Assembly (NCBI RefSeq): GCF_963583255.1
Contig: NC_084804.1
Location: forward strand, 35,632,453-35,696,452
DNA from: Pyrus communis
Lineage: Eukaryota; Streptophyta; Magnoliopsida; Rosales; Rosaceae
Length of the DNA: 64,000 nt
Direction: 5' to 3'
Both the position numbers and the translations under genes were made by a program. Each line of letters starts with the position of its first letter. Within the stretch, counting starts at the first letter, position 1. Below the pieces are notes generated by a model. The model made no database searches. It was not told the DNA's origin and saw nothing but the letters and a program-made list of their open reading frames with translations. Shown piece by piece: positions 1-11,703 of the stretch.

Positions 1-148
1 CTTGCATAAGGAAGTAAGTCTCACAAAAAAACCCTATGGCTATGGTAAAAACCTGAGTAGGGACAAAATCCATAGTCTAAGGAAAAATGCTTGAGTAATG
101 CAAAGTCAAATAAAACGTCTACGGGACGCCATCAGGGATATGATCAAC

Positions 149-1050
149 CTAAGGTAGGTGCCTCGTCAAAACCTCGTTAGGTAGCAAAAACCAAGTGGGA
201 AAAATGCTCCTAATCGTAGGAAAAAAAGAGTACATTACAATCAAGCAAGTACACTTCAAGATACTCTCCCTGAGTTTGACACAATTCCAAAGAGAACTAG
301 CAATGTTACAACTTAGAAAGTTTACGCATACCAATTCCTTGAACAAGCTTATGAAACATCGCATTTGGCAGTGATTTGGTGAAAAGGTCGGCCAGATTGT
401 CTTGTAAACAGATTTGCGCGACTTCAATCTTCTGACGCTTGTTATTGATGTGAGAAGAAGAACTTCGACGCAATGTGCTTGGTATTGTCTGCTTCGATGT
501 AACCCACTCTTCTTAAGCTGTTCGATGCATGATGTGTTATCTTCATAGATTGTCGTTAGGACATCAACGACGGGGTAAAGATCGTAGGAACTTCGAATAT
601 GGCCCATAACTACTCTCAACCAAAAGCATTCCCGAGTTGCTTCGTGTAAGGTGAGAATTTCAGCATGCTTAGATGAAGTGGAAACTGAGGTTTGTTTAGT
701 TGACCTCGAAGAGATTACGATGCCTCCAACGGTAAAGACATAACCCGTTTGAGAATGCGCCTTGTACGGATTAGATAAGTATCCTGCGTCGACATAACCA
801 ACAAGGCGAGAATTGACTTGAGATAAGAGAGTGTAGCATCACTCGAGGATCCATAGCGATAGAACAAGCCCAAATCTGTAGTACCCTTAACATAGCGGAA
901 AATGTCTTTAACACCAATCCAGTGTCTGTGTGTTGGGGCATTACTGTATCTTGCCAAAAGATTAATAGCGAAGGAGATGTCAGGTCTAGTGCATTGAGCT
1001 AAGTACAATAAAGTGCCTATCGCACTTAGATAAGGAACTTTAGGCTCCAA
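149..1050 (-). pseudogene. Copia RT C-terminus and RNase H remnant
   Basis: The minus strand from 1050 encodes the end of copia reverse transcriptase and the connection (PYLSAIGTLLYLAQCTRPDI, then YSNAPTHRHW and FRYVKGTTDLGL). From about 619 it encodes an RNase H tail with EDNTSCIEQLKK. Stops and frameshifts separate the pieces. The upstream integrase-RT linker (1569-1324) ends about 150 bp before sequence that should follow the RT catalytic core. No YVDD motif is present, so the RT core appears deleted. Confidence 0.8.
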
Positions 1051-1581
1051 AATCTATTTATCATCTTCCTTCGGAAGGAAGGGATCTCGTTTTGCATCAA
1101 GCGATCAAACAACCATAGAAGTACTCAAATGCTTCACTTTATCCTCGTTAAAATGGCGCAAGCTAGCATAATGGACTGAAATCTCACGATTCTTGGGAGG
1201 TGGATTCGTCTATTCAAGGATGCATCCGTAATCTAGAATTTCCTCATGAGTTAGATAGAATGAGTAGGGGACAGTCAGATTCATGGTATGCTCTTCAGGT
1301 GCCTGTGTCGTGTGTTTCCTCTTCTAAGGGTGTGAACCCTTTGAACTAAGAGGTCTGCCACGCTTTTGTGTAGGGGCAGATGATTGGCCATCTGCTAATG
1401 TATATGGATCAGTGAAAGTGGCATCTAGGGCCTCCAAGAAGGAAGTCTGACGTACATTTGGTACATCCATCTTTGCAGGCATATTTGCAGCTGGAATATG
1501 TGATCTTGTCACTCGTGCTAGATCGGTGAAAGCATCTAGCATGCTCTGAAGATCTAATATGCACTGCACTTCAGTTTCAAA

Positions 1582-2827
1582 CTAAGCGGTGCGCGGATCT
1601 AAATGAGACAAAGTGGGAGTCGTCCATGATAATTCATGTTGTTCTTCAGGAACGTTGATGTTCTTATCTCCCCCTAATGACGAGATGACTACCTCATAAA
1701 AGTAACAATCTGCGAAACCAGCGGTAAACAGATCACCTGTCAAACGTTCTAAGTAATAAACAATTGAAGGAGAATCATATCCGACATAGATTCCCATCAT
1801 TCGCTGATGCCTTATTTTTGTACGTAAGGACAGCGAAATTGGCACATAGACTGAACAACCAAAAATGCACCGATGCGATATGTCGGGTTCGTATCCAGTA
1901 ACCAACTGAATGATGCTATATGATTGGGTTGCAACATGCCTCAGGCAGACCAACACGACTACGTGCATTATTACATGGCCCCAAGTAGTGATTGGGAGCT
2001 TCGTACGTATGACCAACGATCGAACAATCATTTGTAAATGCTTAATAAATGCCTATGCCAGGCTGTTCTAGGTGTGAACTTAGGATACTGGATGTTCAAC
2101 TCTAACCCCAACTGACATGTTATAGTCATCAAAAGTTTTAGGTGTGAATTCTCCAGCATTATCCAATCGAATAGATTTGATTGGATAATCAGGGTGGTGA
2201 GCCCTTAACTTGATAACCTGAGCCAACAGTTTTGAGAGTGCAACATTCCTTGTGGACAAGAAGCACACGTGTGACCAATGTGTGGAAGTGTAAACCAAAA
2301 CCATCAAATATCGAAATGGTTCGCAGGGAAGATGAATCGGCCCACAAATGTCCCCCTGAATCCTTTGTAGAAAATAGAAGGATTCGAATGAATCTTGTCA
2401 TAAGAAGGCTTAATAATGAGTTTTTCCATGGAGCAGGTTTGACATGCGATTCCTTGAATTGAACCTAAACTTCACCACTGTTCATCCAGGGTGTTCCAAA
2501 CGATCATGTCAAAGTTAATTTCGTGCGCGGTCCCAGTAGTATACTTTTCCGGCGATATTCATAAAAAGTGATCCACAGAAATTCAACTCCATTTTCTACA
2601 TAGGTTTCAGCGTGGTAATTCTTATATATAATGTCCTTGAAACTCAACAATGTTCTTCCGAAATGTAGAGAATAGAGTGCCTCATCAATGGTCAAAATTG
2701 TACCATTAGACAACACTATATGTGCCTTACCGTATCCTTCGATTAGGTTAGAGGGGTCAGAGTTGCATCTTAGGTATGAAGTTAGTGAAATAGATGTGTT
2801 CACGTAAAATGGTGTGCGTGGTTGCAC
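1582..2827 (-). pseudogene. Copia GAG-pre-integrase and integrase remnant
   Basis: 2827-2504 (minus) resembles the protease/GAG-pre-integrase junction, with an AHIVLSNGTILTI-like stretch. 2307-2080 carries an integrase core piece (IKSIRLDNAGEFTPKTF), which holds a DDE-type acidic residue. 2031-1582 carries the integrase C-terminal part (PDISHRCIFGCSVYVPI, MMGIYVGYDSPSIVYYLE). The pieces lie in different frames with stops between them, so this is a pseudogene in the same orientation as the flanking gag and RNase H. Confidence 0.8.
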
Positions 2828-3252
2828 TATCTACTAGACAACTAACTTTCCCACTAGTCATACCTAAAAATAAAACTAATTTGAATTGGTCACATGCATA
2901 AAAGTTCTTAAAACAAATATCCATTCAAAATAATTTAAGTATTCAAGGATACTAATTAATTAAAACTTGATATCAACAATAAATCACCAACAAATAATCC
3001 AAACATAGAGGAAAATTGTGCAAAATTAAACAAAAAAAAAAAAAAAAAAAAAAAACAGGGGGCGTTCAGCTACTAGGCGGAATTCAGCCCCATTGTCTAA
3101 ATTTCAACTACAAAATAGTTTATGTCTAAGATTCGAATCTTCCATAGGGGTGCTATCTTCCTGAAAGTTAGAAACCTCCATCTTAGTACTCTCTGGTCCA
3201 TCCACTTGCACAAAGTTTGATTCAAACTTCTTACGACGAGAATGATATTCAG

Positions 3253-4113
3253 CTATAACCTTCTGGGGAGCTCGGCAAACACAAGATCAATGGTCCTTTG
3301 AACCATAACGATAGCATATGTCCACATCCATGGTTTCAGGTGATTTACCCTTATTCTTAAAGTTTGGGGCCTTGTGAGCGAGGTTAGGGCGCTTCTAGGC
3401 TTAGTTTCCTCCCATAGATATGCTTTGGCTCTGTTGACCTTGATGAGGTGGCTTCTGGCCGCCCTTACCACACCTATTTTAGAGTTTTGGGCATTTGTTT
3501 GTGCTATAATGTGCTTCAAGCATAACAGTCGCCCCAATAGATCCAGCTTGATGATTTTTCGTGAACAGCTGATTTTGTTTTTCAGTGAAAGTAAAACAAA
3601 GATCAAATTCGAAAACTTAGTGAACTTATGAGCCCTGTATTGTTGATGCAAGGTAATATTAGTAACAGAGAAGGTCAAATAGGTATTCTCTTGGAGATTC
3701 TCTTTGGTTAAGGTCTCGTTACAGAACTTGAGAAGTGATCCGATTTGACAAACTTCAAAATTATATTCATTCATAAACTTAAAGTCTTGGAAGCTCAAAT
3801 GCTGCCAGTCATGTCTTACTTTAGGCAAGAAGATATCATTTTGGTGATCAAAGCAATTAGCTAAAATGACCCAGAGTGCTCATGGATCTTCCTCAACAAG
3901 GTACTCAGTCTATAGTGCGTCATGAATATGTCTTCGAATGAAGATCATGGCAGTGGCTTTCTTAGCTTTGCCAACCAGGTTGTCTGTCTCATCTTCAATG
4001 ACGGGACATAAATTCTTTGTAGTGAGGTGAAGCTTCACATCTTGGACCCACATGAGATAGTTTCTTCCAGAGACCTCTAAAGTGGTAAAGTCAAGTTTGT
4101 TCAAATTCAACAT
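3253..4113 (-). pseudogene. Copia gag remnant
   Basis: The minus-strand start at 4113 gives MLNLNKLDFTTLEVSGRNYL followed by MWVQDVKLHL, the usual N-terminus of a common plant copia gag family. A second open block, 3828-3253, continues with LPKVRHDWQHLSFQDF and QQYRAHKFTKFSNLI. A stop and frame change between 3910 and 3828 break the gene. No intact zinc knuckle can be read. Confidence 0.8.
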
Positions 4114-4133
4114 GTTCCTATCACAAAATAAAT

Positions 4134-5643
4134 GGACGAGATGTGGTTAGTGTAATGGAGAAAAAAATTTCGTGGGTGCTTTTTTTTAAGGAAAACTTCA
4201 GGTTTTCAAAGAAGGCATGTTTCTAGAAACTTCAAGTTCCGAAATAATTATGAACTTAAGGTTCATATGTTCCTGCGGACAAACACAAATATATATATAT
4301 ATATACACATATATATGCAACAATAAAATATGCAAATAGAACTTCAGGTTTATAATTATAATTGAATTAATTATTTGGACTTCGGGCCAAATTTAGAGTG
4401 TGGGTGAAAAAATTATAAAACCCATAGGGCCTAAAAAAAAGGCATTTAAACTCGGAGCCCAAAATAATAGGCCAAAGCCCACGGATGGGCTGAGTAAATT
4501 GAGAGCTGTAAGGTCCAGGCCAAAAAACTGGGCTGGGGTTAGGCATGTGTTGATTAGTCCCCAAAATAAATTTAGGCTACAGGCCCAAGGCAGAAAAATG
4601 GGCTGCAAAAAGGTCGAGGCCAAAGTATAGGCCCAGACAAGGTGCTAATCAGTTGTAGTGGGGAGCACGAATACCCCAGTGATGTTGGGATCTGATGCGG
4701 CACAAACACACATACACCAGCAGAGGTTGTGATTGTGTGTGACACAGTGCATGGGAAAGATGGCAAGAGCCCAAAATGGCTTAACTAGTTCCCGGGCCGG
4801 GTTATCACCAAAGCCAAAAGGCTAGTGATGTGGATTAAAGCGTAGGCACAAGCAGGCCCAATAAAAGGGTGCTATGTGAGATAGACCAAAGGAATCAAAG
4901 GCCCGTTAGGGCTTGAGTTTGGATCTTCAAGCCACCCTGGCAGCGCTAGGTGTGGGGATCCGTTGGAGATGGTCAACAACGCCGCTTCCGGCGGTGTTCC
5001 ATGGTCTGTGCAAAAAATGGTTCATTGAAGAAACAAGATTTGATGACGGAGGGTGAACCTAAACGTTAGGGGTGGTGAGAACCAAAGGGATTTGAGTGAA
5101 TCCTACGAAAAAATCAAGAAATTCTTCTGGAATTTGGAAGATTGTTGGTGAAAATGATGAGTTTTGTCCAAATCACATGATTGTCGGTCGTGTTTTCATT
5201 GGAAAAATCGACAAGGGGGACTTAGGCTTTAGGCCGAGGGTTTCAGATGGGAATGTTATGGTTTTACACGGTGGCGCAGTATAAAGCCGGGAATGTTATG
5301 GTTTTACGAAACCCCTTTTTTTCTTTGTTTTTTTTAGATTAATTCAACATATAATTTAATGCATGAGCAGATATATGATGCAATTCATGGCAATATCAAT
5401 TCACATAATTCAACAATTATACGTATAATCATACACAATTTATGTCGAATCTAAAATTCGAAAAACGTAAAGTTGGGTAATGCATTATGGTGAATGTTCA
5501 TGCTATCAGGGTTGCAAAAATATCGAGACAAACATCATTGTTTTGAAAGAACCTGATTGCGTGATGATATTGATCAACTGGTTTGATGCAGAAAACTTCC
5601 ACGTCAGATTCCTAAGCGCAGTGGTAGGAGCATGTTGATAACG
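4134..5643. other. About 1.5 kb of unassigned sequence between copia LTR and gag
   Basis: In this copia family gag usually follows the primer site closely, so this stretch is longer than expected and may hold a foreign insertion. It contains a TA-rich microsatellite near 4287-4316 and, from about 4385 to 4930, many GGCCCA/TGGGCC-type words on both strands. Short open frames here show no recognisable domain. I found no TIRs or TSD that would define an insertion. Confidence 0.4.
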
Positions 5644-5892
5644 TGTTGTGGCCTATATTTGATTGACAGGGAGAGAGAGGGCTGGCGACACAGAGAGTAG
5701 AGAGAGAGGTGTGTTTGTAGGGTTATGTAGAGGATGTTGTTATTCCCCTTACGTAGTGCCTTTATTTATAGTAATAAGATAGAGAAGAAATTCTTCTCCT
5801 CCAAGGAATACAAGTCCTAATAAGAAAGAATAACTAGAATCAAATCTAATCTAGGATTTACACAATCACACTTAAATAAGAAGTTCATAACA
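5644..5892 (-). repeat. 5' LTR of the minus-strand copia element
   Basis: On the minus strand this 249-bp segment starts TGTTATGAAC and ends CCACAACA, so it has TG...CA termini with a short inverted match. It is followed by CGTTATCAACATG, a primer-binding-like sequence seen in this copia family. A TATA-like CTATAAATAAAGG lies inside. The partner LTR is outside the window, so the limits rest on termini and position only. Confidence 0.6.
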
Positions 5893-6077
5893 CTGTGTAG
5901 TTTTTATCGAGATTTTTCTGCTGCTTCACTCTTTGTTATTTGCTCCATAATGTTCACACATGATTTAAATCAACCCCTTTATTTATTTTATTTTTTGGGT
6001 ACAATCTCTGTTTTTTGGTTTGTAAAATATTTTATGGTTCAACACATACTGTTGTATTTCAATTTCAAATATGAAAA

Positions 6078-6230
6078 ATGCTAAGGAGACTCTTTCAAAA
6101 GTGGGACTCTCTATCTGTCACCATATGTTTTTGGCACAATGTTTTATAATGTTGGCATGAGAATTGACGTTAAACTATGAGGTGACAAAGAATCTATGGA
6201 ATCCCATTTTGAGAGAGCCCCCTTATCATA
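6078..6230. mobile_element. MITE with long imperfect terminal inverted repeats
   Basis: The left end, ATGCTAAGGAGACTCTTTC followed by AAAAGTGGGACTC, is an imperfect reverse complement of the right end near 6185-6230 (GAATCCCATTTTGAGAG, then CCCCCTTATCAT). The arms are about 45 bp around a short AT-rich centre with no coding capacity. The superfamily is unclear because I could not fix a TSD. Confidence 0.6.
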
Positions 6231-6561
6231 TCTCTTCAAATGTTTTTACTCATTAGGAATGCCAAATAAGTTAACACTATTATTAGCAGTCATCTACCTT
6301 TTGATGTCACCAAATGCAAAACAACCCTTTTTTCAAAGTACTAAAGTGCTTGGTTGCAACAAGTTTATTTTTGTATGGTGTTGGCTTCATCTGTGTATCA
6401 TATATGGCTTTAAACATATTCTTCAATATTACCATACAAACTAGAAAAGTGTAGAGGAGTTAATCAGTAGTCGTTGTTTCCATTCTTAGTCGTTGGTAAC
6501 TCGGTAGTGTCATCAAGTACATGAAGCATTTATAATCAATACTCAACATCTAGAATATAGG

Positions 6562-6743
6562 GTGGTGTTACATACTCTGAATTCATGTACCAAATGATGT
6601 GACACATTTTACATTGTATAAATTTTCATTTCATCAAATTTGAACTTAAGTTGAAGTAAAAATTTGATTAGTGCCACATCATTTGGTGCATAAATTCGGT
6701 GCAAAATTTTATTATGTCTAGCGGTTGGTGTACATAGCACCAC
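6562..6743. mobile_element. MITE with about 45-bp inverted repeats
   Basis: ACCAAATGATGTGACAC at about 6589 is the near-exact reverse complement of GTGCCACATCATTTGGT at about 6683. The match extends outward to GTGGTGTTACATA on the left and TACATAGCACCAC on the right. It is short and non-coding, as a MITE should be. No clear TSD is visible. Confidence 0.65.
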
Positions 6744-6814
6744 GATTCTGTTAGTGTGACAGAATATTCTATTGTCTTCTTCCTTTCACTAGTTGAAGCA
6801 CAGGTGGGGCTACC

Positions 6815-7800
6815 ATGAGTATAGCTGCTGAAAGTCATGGTTTGCCAACGAGGGTGGCGGTCGTTAATTCTTCGAGTGGCAGAACGAACAAATCCACCAG
6901 CAAACGTCTCATCGCCAGCGATTCATCGACTCCTCCCCATAAGAAATAAGCAGTCGGTTCCCCTGGTGCACACAACTTAGGGAGGCCTAGCCTAACTCTT
7001 GTGCCAACTAAGGACGCTTCGACGAAGGAGTTTGACATCTTCCTCCCAGTCTGTCGGGGAGTGCTTGAAGGTGATTGCATAGCTGTTTATTTATTCTCTG
7101 AGGTGGGCCGGTCAACCAAGTGGCAACAACTATCGATCTCCATGTAAGGGTAAGTCACAAGCTCTGGACTTATTTTTTTCATAACCAAAAATTCTATTCT
7201 TCTTAATAACATCGCCTTTTGTCCTTTTATAGGCTCTGTTTGCCACTACTAGCGCTTGAAAAGCTATTTAGTAAGAAAAAAAATGAATGTTGAGAATGAG
7301 CAAGCCTTGTTTAAGTTAAAGAAGAACTTGAAAGCAAAAGAGCTTGAGCTGGGGTTGTTCTGCAAAATGGTCGAGCTGGCGAATAAGGAAAATGCTTGGC
7401 TGTGACAAAAAACCAAGTATCTGGGGAAGGAGTAAAGGCAAGCCACCTCTAGCCAGTTCCAGACCTCTTTGGAGTTTGATGAGACTAAAGATAATGTTCG
7501 GGTTCTGCATAAGAACGACGTCTTCAAAAGCTCTAGATAACACTATGTCCAACAGTACTTTAGACATAGACAGTTTTCTTCATACTCCTGAATGTATCCA
7601 GTTCTCCAACTATATGGACTTCTATAAAAAGGTGAAGGCAGTTCACCCCGACTATGACCTGGATGTCGGGAGTGAGGAAGAGGTTCCAAGCATGACGAGG
7701 TGGAAGAGGCAATCATTACAGAAGTTCCCTAGAACACCATCCCTTCCACTTTACCACCTCTTGAGCAGACGACCGGGACCTCAGTTGAGCACACCATAGC
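6815..7800 (+). pseudogene. Antisense ORF (aORF) remnant of the Tat-type element
   Basis: The plus strand from the ATG at 6815 reads MSIAAESHGLPTRVAVVNSS, then breaks. Further on come a charged, coiled-coil-like stretch (7285-7400, LKKNLKAKELELGLF) and the phrase YMDFYKKVKAVHPDYDLDVG near 7611-7670. It lies downstream of, and opposite to, the minus-strand pol, which is where Tat elements carry an extra antisense ORF. There are several stops, so it is not functional. It could instead be a captured host gene; sequence alone does not exclude that. Confidence 0.5.
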
Positions 7801-8439
7801 CCCTTCTTGTGACCAAACGCTTAACTTCCCCAAGCAAGACTCTTAAGCCATTTGATCTCTTTACTAGATCAGGCCCCACATCTTTCTTTATGCTTTTCTT
7901 TTTAAGCTTTTTGAACACTTCCACTTGGGTTGTAGTAATTTTTTGCTTTTCCCTCTTGGACTAGGCCTTAAGGGTCGTTTTTAATATATTTATGGATTAT
8001 GCATTTTATGCTTTGTTGTTGTGTGAATGTATGATGGATCATCTTTTAACCTTTATATGACTGTGATAATTAGTTTAAACTTGAAAGTCATTAAAGTCGG
8101 GAAGATCTGTGTATGCAGGTGCAGGCTTTAGTGTAGTAAGGGCCGACCTGTTTTAACTTTATTTTTCAACAAACTTCTTTCTTATTCTTTTTGTTTTTTT
8201 TTTTCAAAATTGGAGTATGTCTCTTGCATCCCCAACCACCCCCCCTCCCCTCTCTCCCCTCTCTCCTAAAATTCAAAGGAGTCAGGCAAGTCTTCCATTT
8301 ATAAAATGTGGCCCATGTTCCCACCGTATTTCCAAAGGGTGGTCTGCATCCTTACCACAATTTTATTTACACCATACCTGGCCCATTTCCAACTATAGTA
8401 CTGTTTGAGATGCTCAATATTCCAGGGTAAGTCAATTGC

Positions 8440-9080
8440 CATCCTTCATGGTCAATTAGTCGATACATTCCTAGTCGCACCACCTCGACCACCTTGTCTG
8501 ACTCTTCCTAACGTGGAGCGAAAATGCATGTCGCCTTCTCCTTTGTAAATGGCATCACAACTCGTCACACCAGATCCCCATGGCTAAAATTCCCTTGGCG
8601 AACATTCTGGTCATAATGCCGAGCAATCTTTTGTTGCTATGATACTTGATGAAGTTCAGCCTTTTCCTCAAGGAAATCCAAACTAAGGCTAGTTGCTCAC
8701 GATTCTCCTCAAGGTTGAAGAACTCAACTCGATGAGTGGGCTCATCCACCTCAGCGGGTGTGACTGCTTCCGATCTTAACATCAAAGCAAAGACCATTTT
8801 GTCGGTGGCACCCTTGTGCGTTGTTTAATATGACCACAAGACCTATTGATTAGAGCCGGCCAATCACCTTTGTCCAGGGTAGCAGCCAGCTATCGCTTTA
8901 AAATATTTTTTATGATCTTGTTGATGGCTTCTACCTGACCACTTTCCTTTGGGTGGTATAGTGAGGAAAACGCAAATCGATGCCATAACCCGAGCAATAA
9001 TTTCTAAAGCTCAAGTTGTCGAACTACCAACCATTAGCCGTGATGAAGACCTTTGGTGTTCCAAATTGACAAATTATGTT
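8440..9080 (-). pseudogene. Gypsy integrase remnant
   Basis: The minus strand near 8960-8880 gives YHPKESGQVEAINKIIKNIL, the integrase segment that contains the catalytic Glu. 8797-8555 continues with EVDEPTHRVEFFNLEENREQ, the usual integrase C-terminal part of Tat-like pol. Stops occur between and inside the blocks. Confidence 0.75.
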
Positions 9081-9289
9081 TTGGGCACTTGGGGTACAGA
9101 ATACCTAGCTTATCCAAGTGTTTGATCGGTACCAACTGCTTAATGTTCTATTTCGATACCAATACTAGTCTCGTTAGACCGTTTGCTCAGACATTCTCCA
9201 CCCATAAGAAATAAATAATGGTACTTCAAAAACATCTTCACCGACACTTACATTGTTTAACAAACATCTTCACCGACACTTACATTGTT

Positions 9290-10690
9290 TAAAATAGGCT
9301 GCCATGTTCTCGTCCGGAGACTGAAATTCCCTAGACTCCATTAGTCGGGCAATGCTTCTTAAGCAGTCGTCTTGCTCGAAGAAGCAGCCAAATCCTTCAA
9401 CGTGTTCCTTTGGTTATTGGGCGGTGTGAAATCTAGGATAAAGTTTACCATAGCCTGCCTTTTGTGAGCGTGCCTTGCCTAGAAGCGGATGTTAAATTCC
9501 TCCAACTTAATCGCACACTTGATTTGCCTCCCCGAGGCCTCAGGTTTATTCAACACTTACCAGAGCAGATATCCAGTAAATACCACAATTGAGTGAGCTT
9601 GGAAGTAAGGTCGGAGAATCTGAGCCGACATGATGAGGGTTGGCGTTAACTTTTTGACTTTTGAATATCGTGCAATGCTCGGTTAATATAGTACACCGGT
9701 TACTGTGTTACGCTCATCTTCCTTTATAAGAACAGAGTTAATTGCCGACAACAAAACTGCCAAATATATATTAAGTAGCTCACCGTTCTCGGGTTTGGAT
9801 AACATTGGCGCTCGACCAATGTGCATTTTCTGGCCAACGAATGCTTGTTGGCATTTTGTCGTCCATTTAATCGTCCGCGTAGCTCTTGGGAGTGCTTTGA
9901 AGAAATGTAGGCATCAGTCTGTTGATCTAGAGACGATCCGGTTTATAGCCGCCACACGGACAATGTGATTCTAGATTTCCTTCTTTGCTTGTGGTGGTGC
10001 CATGTCGGTGAATGCCTATATTTTCTCTACATTCGCCTCTATCCCTCTCTAGCTTACCATAAATCCTAAGAACTTCCCAAGCCAATTGCGAAAGCAGACT
10101 TATCAAGGTTCAACTTCACCTTGTAGGCATCGAGGATTTCAAACACTCTGGGCAGCTAGGCCACGTGCTGATTTTCCTTCCTACTATTCACAAGTATATC
10201 GTCTACATAAACCTCCACCATTTTCCCTATATGGTGGGCCACATCTGCGTGACAAACCACTGATACATAGCCCCCGAGTTCTTGAGTCTGAAAGGCATTA
10301 CGATAATGAAGTCCTCGGTCGGTTTTGAAAGTTGTATTGTTCTAGTTGGCAGGTGTATGTAAATCTGGTTGTACCACGAGAAAGCATTGAGGAAAGCTAA
10401 GAATTTGTGACCCACAGTGGCATCCACAAGTTAGTCGATACATGGTAGAAGAAAACTATCATTCAAGCATGCCCCATTGAGATTCGTGTAAGTCGTACAC
10501 ATGCACCAATTGTTTGATTTTTCGATCGAAGTTGCCTTCTTGACCATCACAATGTTTGCTACCCATCCTCGGTAATCTACCTTCTTGGTAAATTCAATGT
10601 TGAGTAGTTTATCCACTTCCACATTCATGACATCATAACGCTCAGTCTCATAGGATTTCTGCTTCTGGCGAATGGGTCTGCAGTGCAAGT
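9290..10690 (-). pseudogene. Gypsy reverse transcriptase and RNase H remnant
   Basis: 10688-10431 (minus) gives an RT palm opening: RYDVMNVEVDKLLNIEFTKK, then WVANIVMVKK and LNGACLNDSFLLPCID. 10427-10227 continues with FLAFLNAFSWYNQIYIHL and FIIVMPFRLKNSGAMYQWF. Sequence down to about 9290 has degraded RT thumb and RNase H similarity with many stops. No complete catalytic YxDD box survives in an open frame. Confidence 0.75.
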
Positions 10691-11022
10691 CAAGGTTGAA
10701 TTTATGCGAAATGATGTTTGGACTATTCTCGGTATGCCAGTATAATGGTCTCGAGGTGTTCTTAACCTTTGTTATCCCTCGGATCTGGTGCAGGCGACTC
10801 TCCAGGGGGAATGGGCGATCTTGTTAAGGCACTCAGGCAGTACTCGGGCCTCTATTTTTTGTTCCCTTTGTCCTATGGGTCATGTGGCGTCAATGGAATG
10901 AGCCATCTCTGCTTTCTTACGGCTTGACAAGGGGAGTATGACTACATTGTCATGGAGTGTCTAAGTCAGTTGGGTAGAAAACACAACCAAATTGTATGCG
11001 TTTTCGATAGACGATGCCAAAT

Positions 11023-11285
11023 TGTTGACGCTCAAAATTTGCATGTTAATAAACTTAACACAATTAACCCTTGGTGGGTTCGGAATTGGAACTGAAATGA
11101 AATGAGACTCAATTTAAGTGGTTCACCCCTCAAAACTACCTACATCCATTTGTTGCTCGGATTGCATAGATTTCAAAGGTTACAAATAGTGCTCGACTAA
11201 ACCTTATATAATTCTCTTTTCCTTTAGTTGTCCGACCCCCTTACAAGAGGTTCCCACCTGTTTATATAAGCCCTTAAGAGTATCT
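11023..11285 (-). repeat. LTR 3' end of the minus-strand Tat-type element
   Basis: On the minus strand the segment contains TATATAAACAGG, a TATA-like box, and ends TTGAGCGTCAACA. The following bases, ATTTGGCATCGTCTATCG, resemble a gypsy primer-binding site. The second Tat element in this window ends its LTR with a similar GTCAACA. The upstream part is cut at about 11285 by AT-rich repeat DNA and may resume beyond 13880. Confidence 0.55.
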
Positions 11286-11703
11286 CCAAAGGAGATGTCA
11301 AAAAGTTCACATCAGCAATAACGGTAAAAAAAGACAGCACTAGTGTTTTTCAACCGAAATGTCAATTCCTATGTGGCATGACATGAAATGGTAGAACAAG
11401 GAGTTACTATCAAATTTGACAGCATCTTCAAATTTATTTTAGTGGGTAATAAATGTCTTTTTTTAATAATTTTTGTTATTATCTTTTGTTTTAAAAACAC
11501 TAATTAAAATTATAAAAAATACTAATTACAATTATGGAAAGTAAATAATGCAATTAATAATAGTTTATTTTTAATGGGTAATAAATGTTTTTTTATAAAA
11601 AAATTTCAAACGATAGATTTTGTTAGATTAGATATTAAGTTAGCCACCGACGGGGTTTGAATCCACGATGTCATGCAAGGGCTCAACACCTTTCCACCAC
11701 TGT
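11286..11703. repeat. AT-rich repeat that hosts the 11.7-13.8 kb insertion
   Basis: The segment begins GAGTATCTCCAAAGGAGATG, a start seen in Tourist-like MITEs, and has two copies of GGGTAATAAATG. Its right part (11607-11703, with ATAGATTTTGTTAGATTAGA and CTCAACACCTTTCCACCA) recurs at 33133-33235. Between the two copies of ACTGT the 11704-13788 element is inserted. There is no coding capacity. Confidence 0.5.

Larger units (their letters stand above)
1..5892 (-). mobile_element. Degenerate Ty1/copia LTR retrotransposon, cut by the left window edge
   Basis: Read on the minus strand, this has the copia order: 5' LTR (5892-5644), gag (4113-3253), GAG-pre-integrase and integrase (2827-1582), then RNase H (1050-149). 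The gag opening and the phrase TRPDISFAINLLARYSNAPT in the RT/RNase H region are typical of copia. Every domain is broken by stops or frameshifts. The 3' LTR must lie left of position 1, so no TSD can be tested. The element is dead. Confidence 0.85.
6815..11285 (-). mobile_element. Degenerate Ty3/gypsy element, Tat-type, minus strand
   Basis: The minus strand carries, from right to left, an LTR end (11285-11023), RT (10690-10080), RNase H-like sequence, integrase (about 9080-8440) and then an antisense coding remnant on the plus strand (6815-7800). An antisense ORF beyond pol is a known trait of Tat-lineage elements. Gag and most of the protease are missing between 11020 and 10790. Stops are frequent. 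The left LTR was not recognised. Confidence 0.7.
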
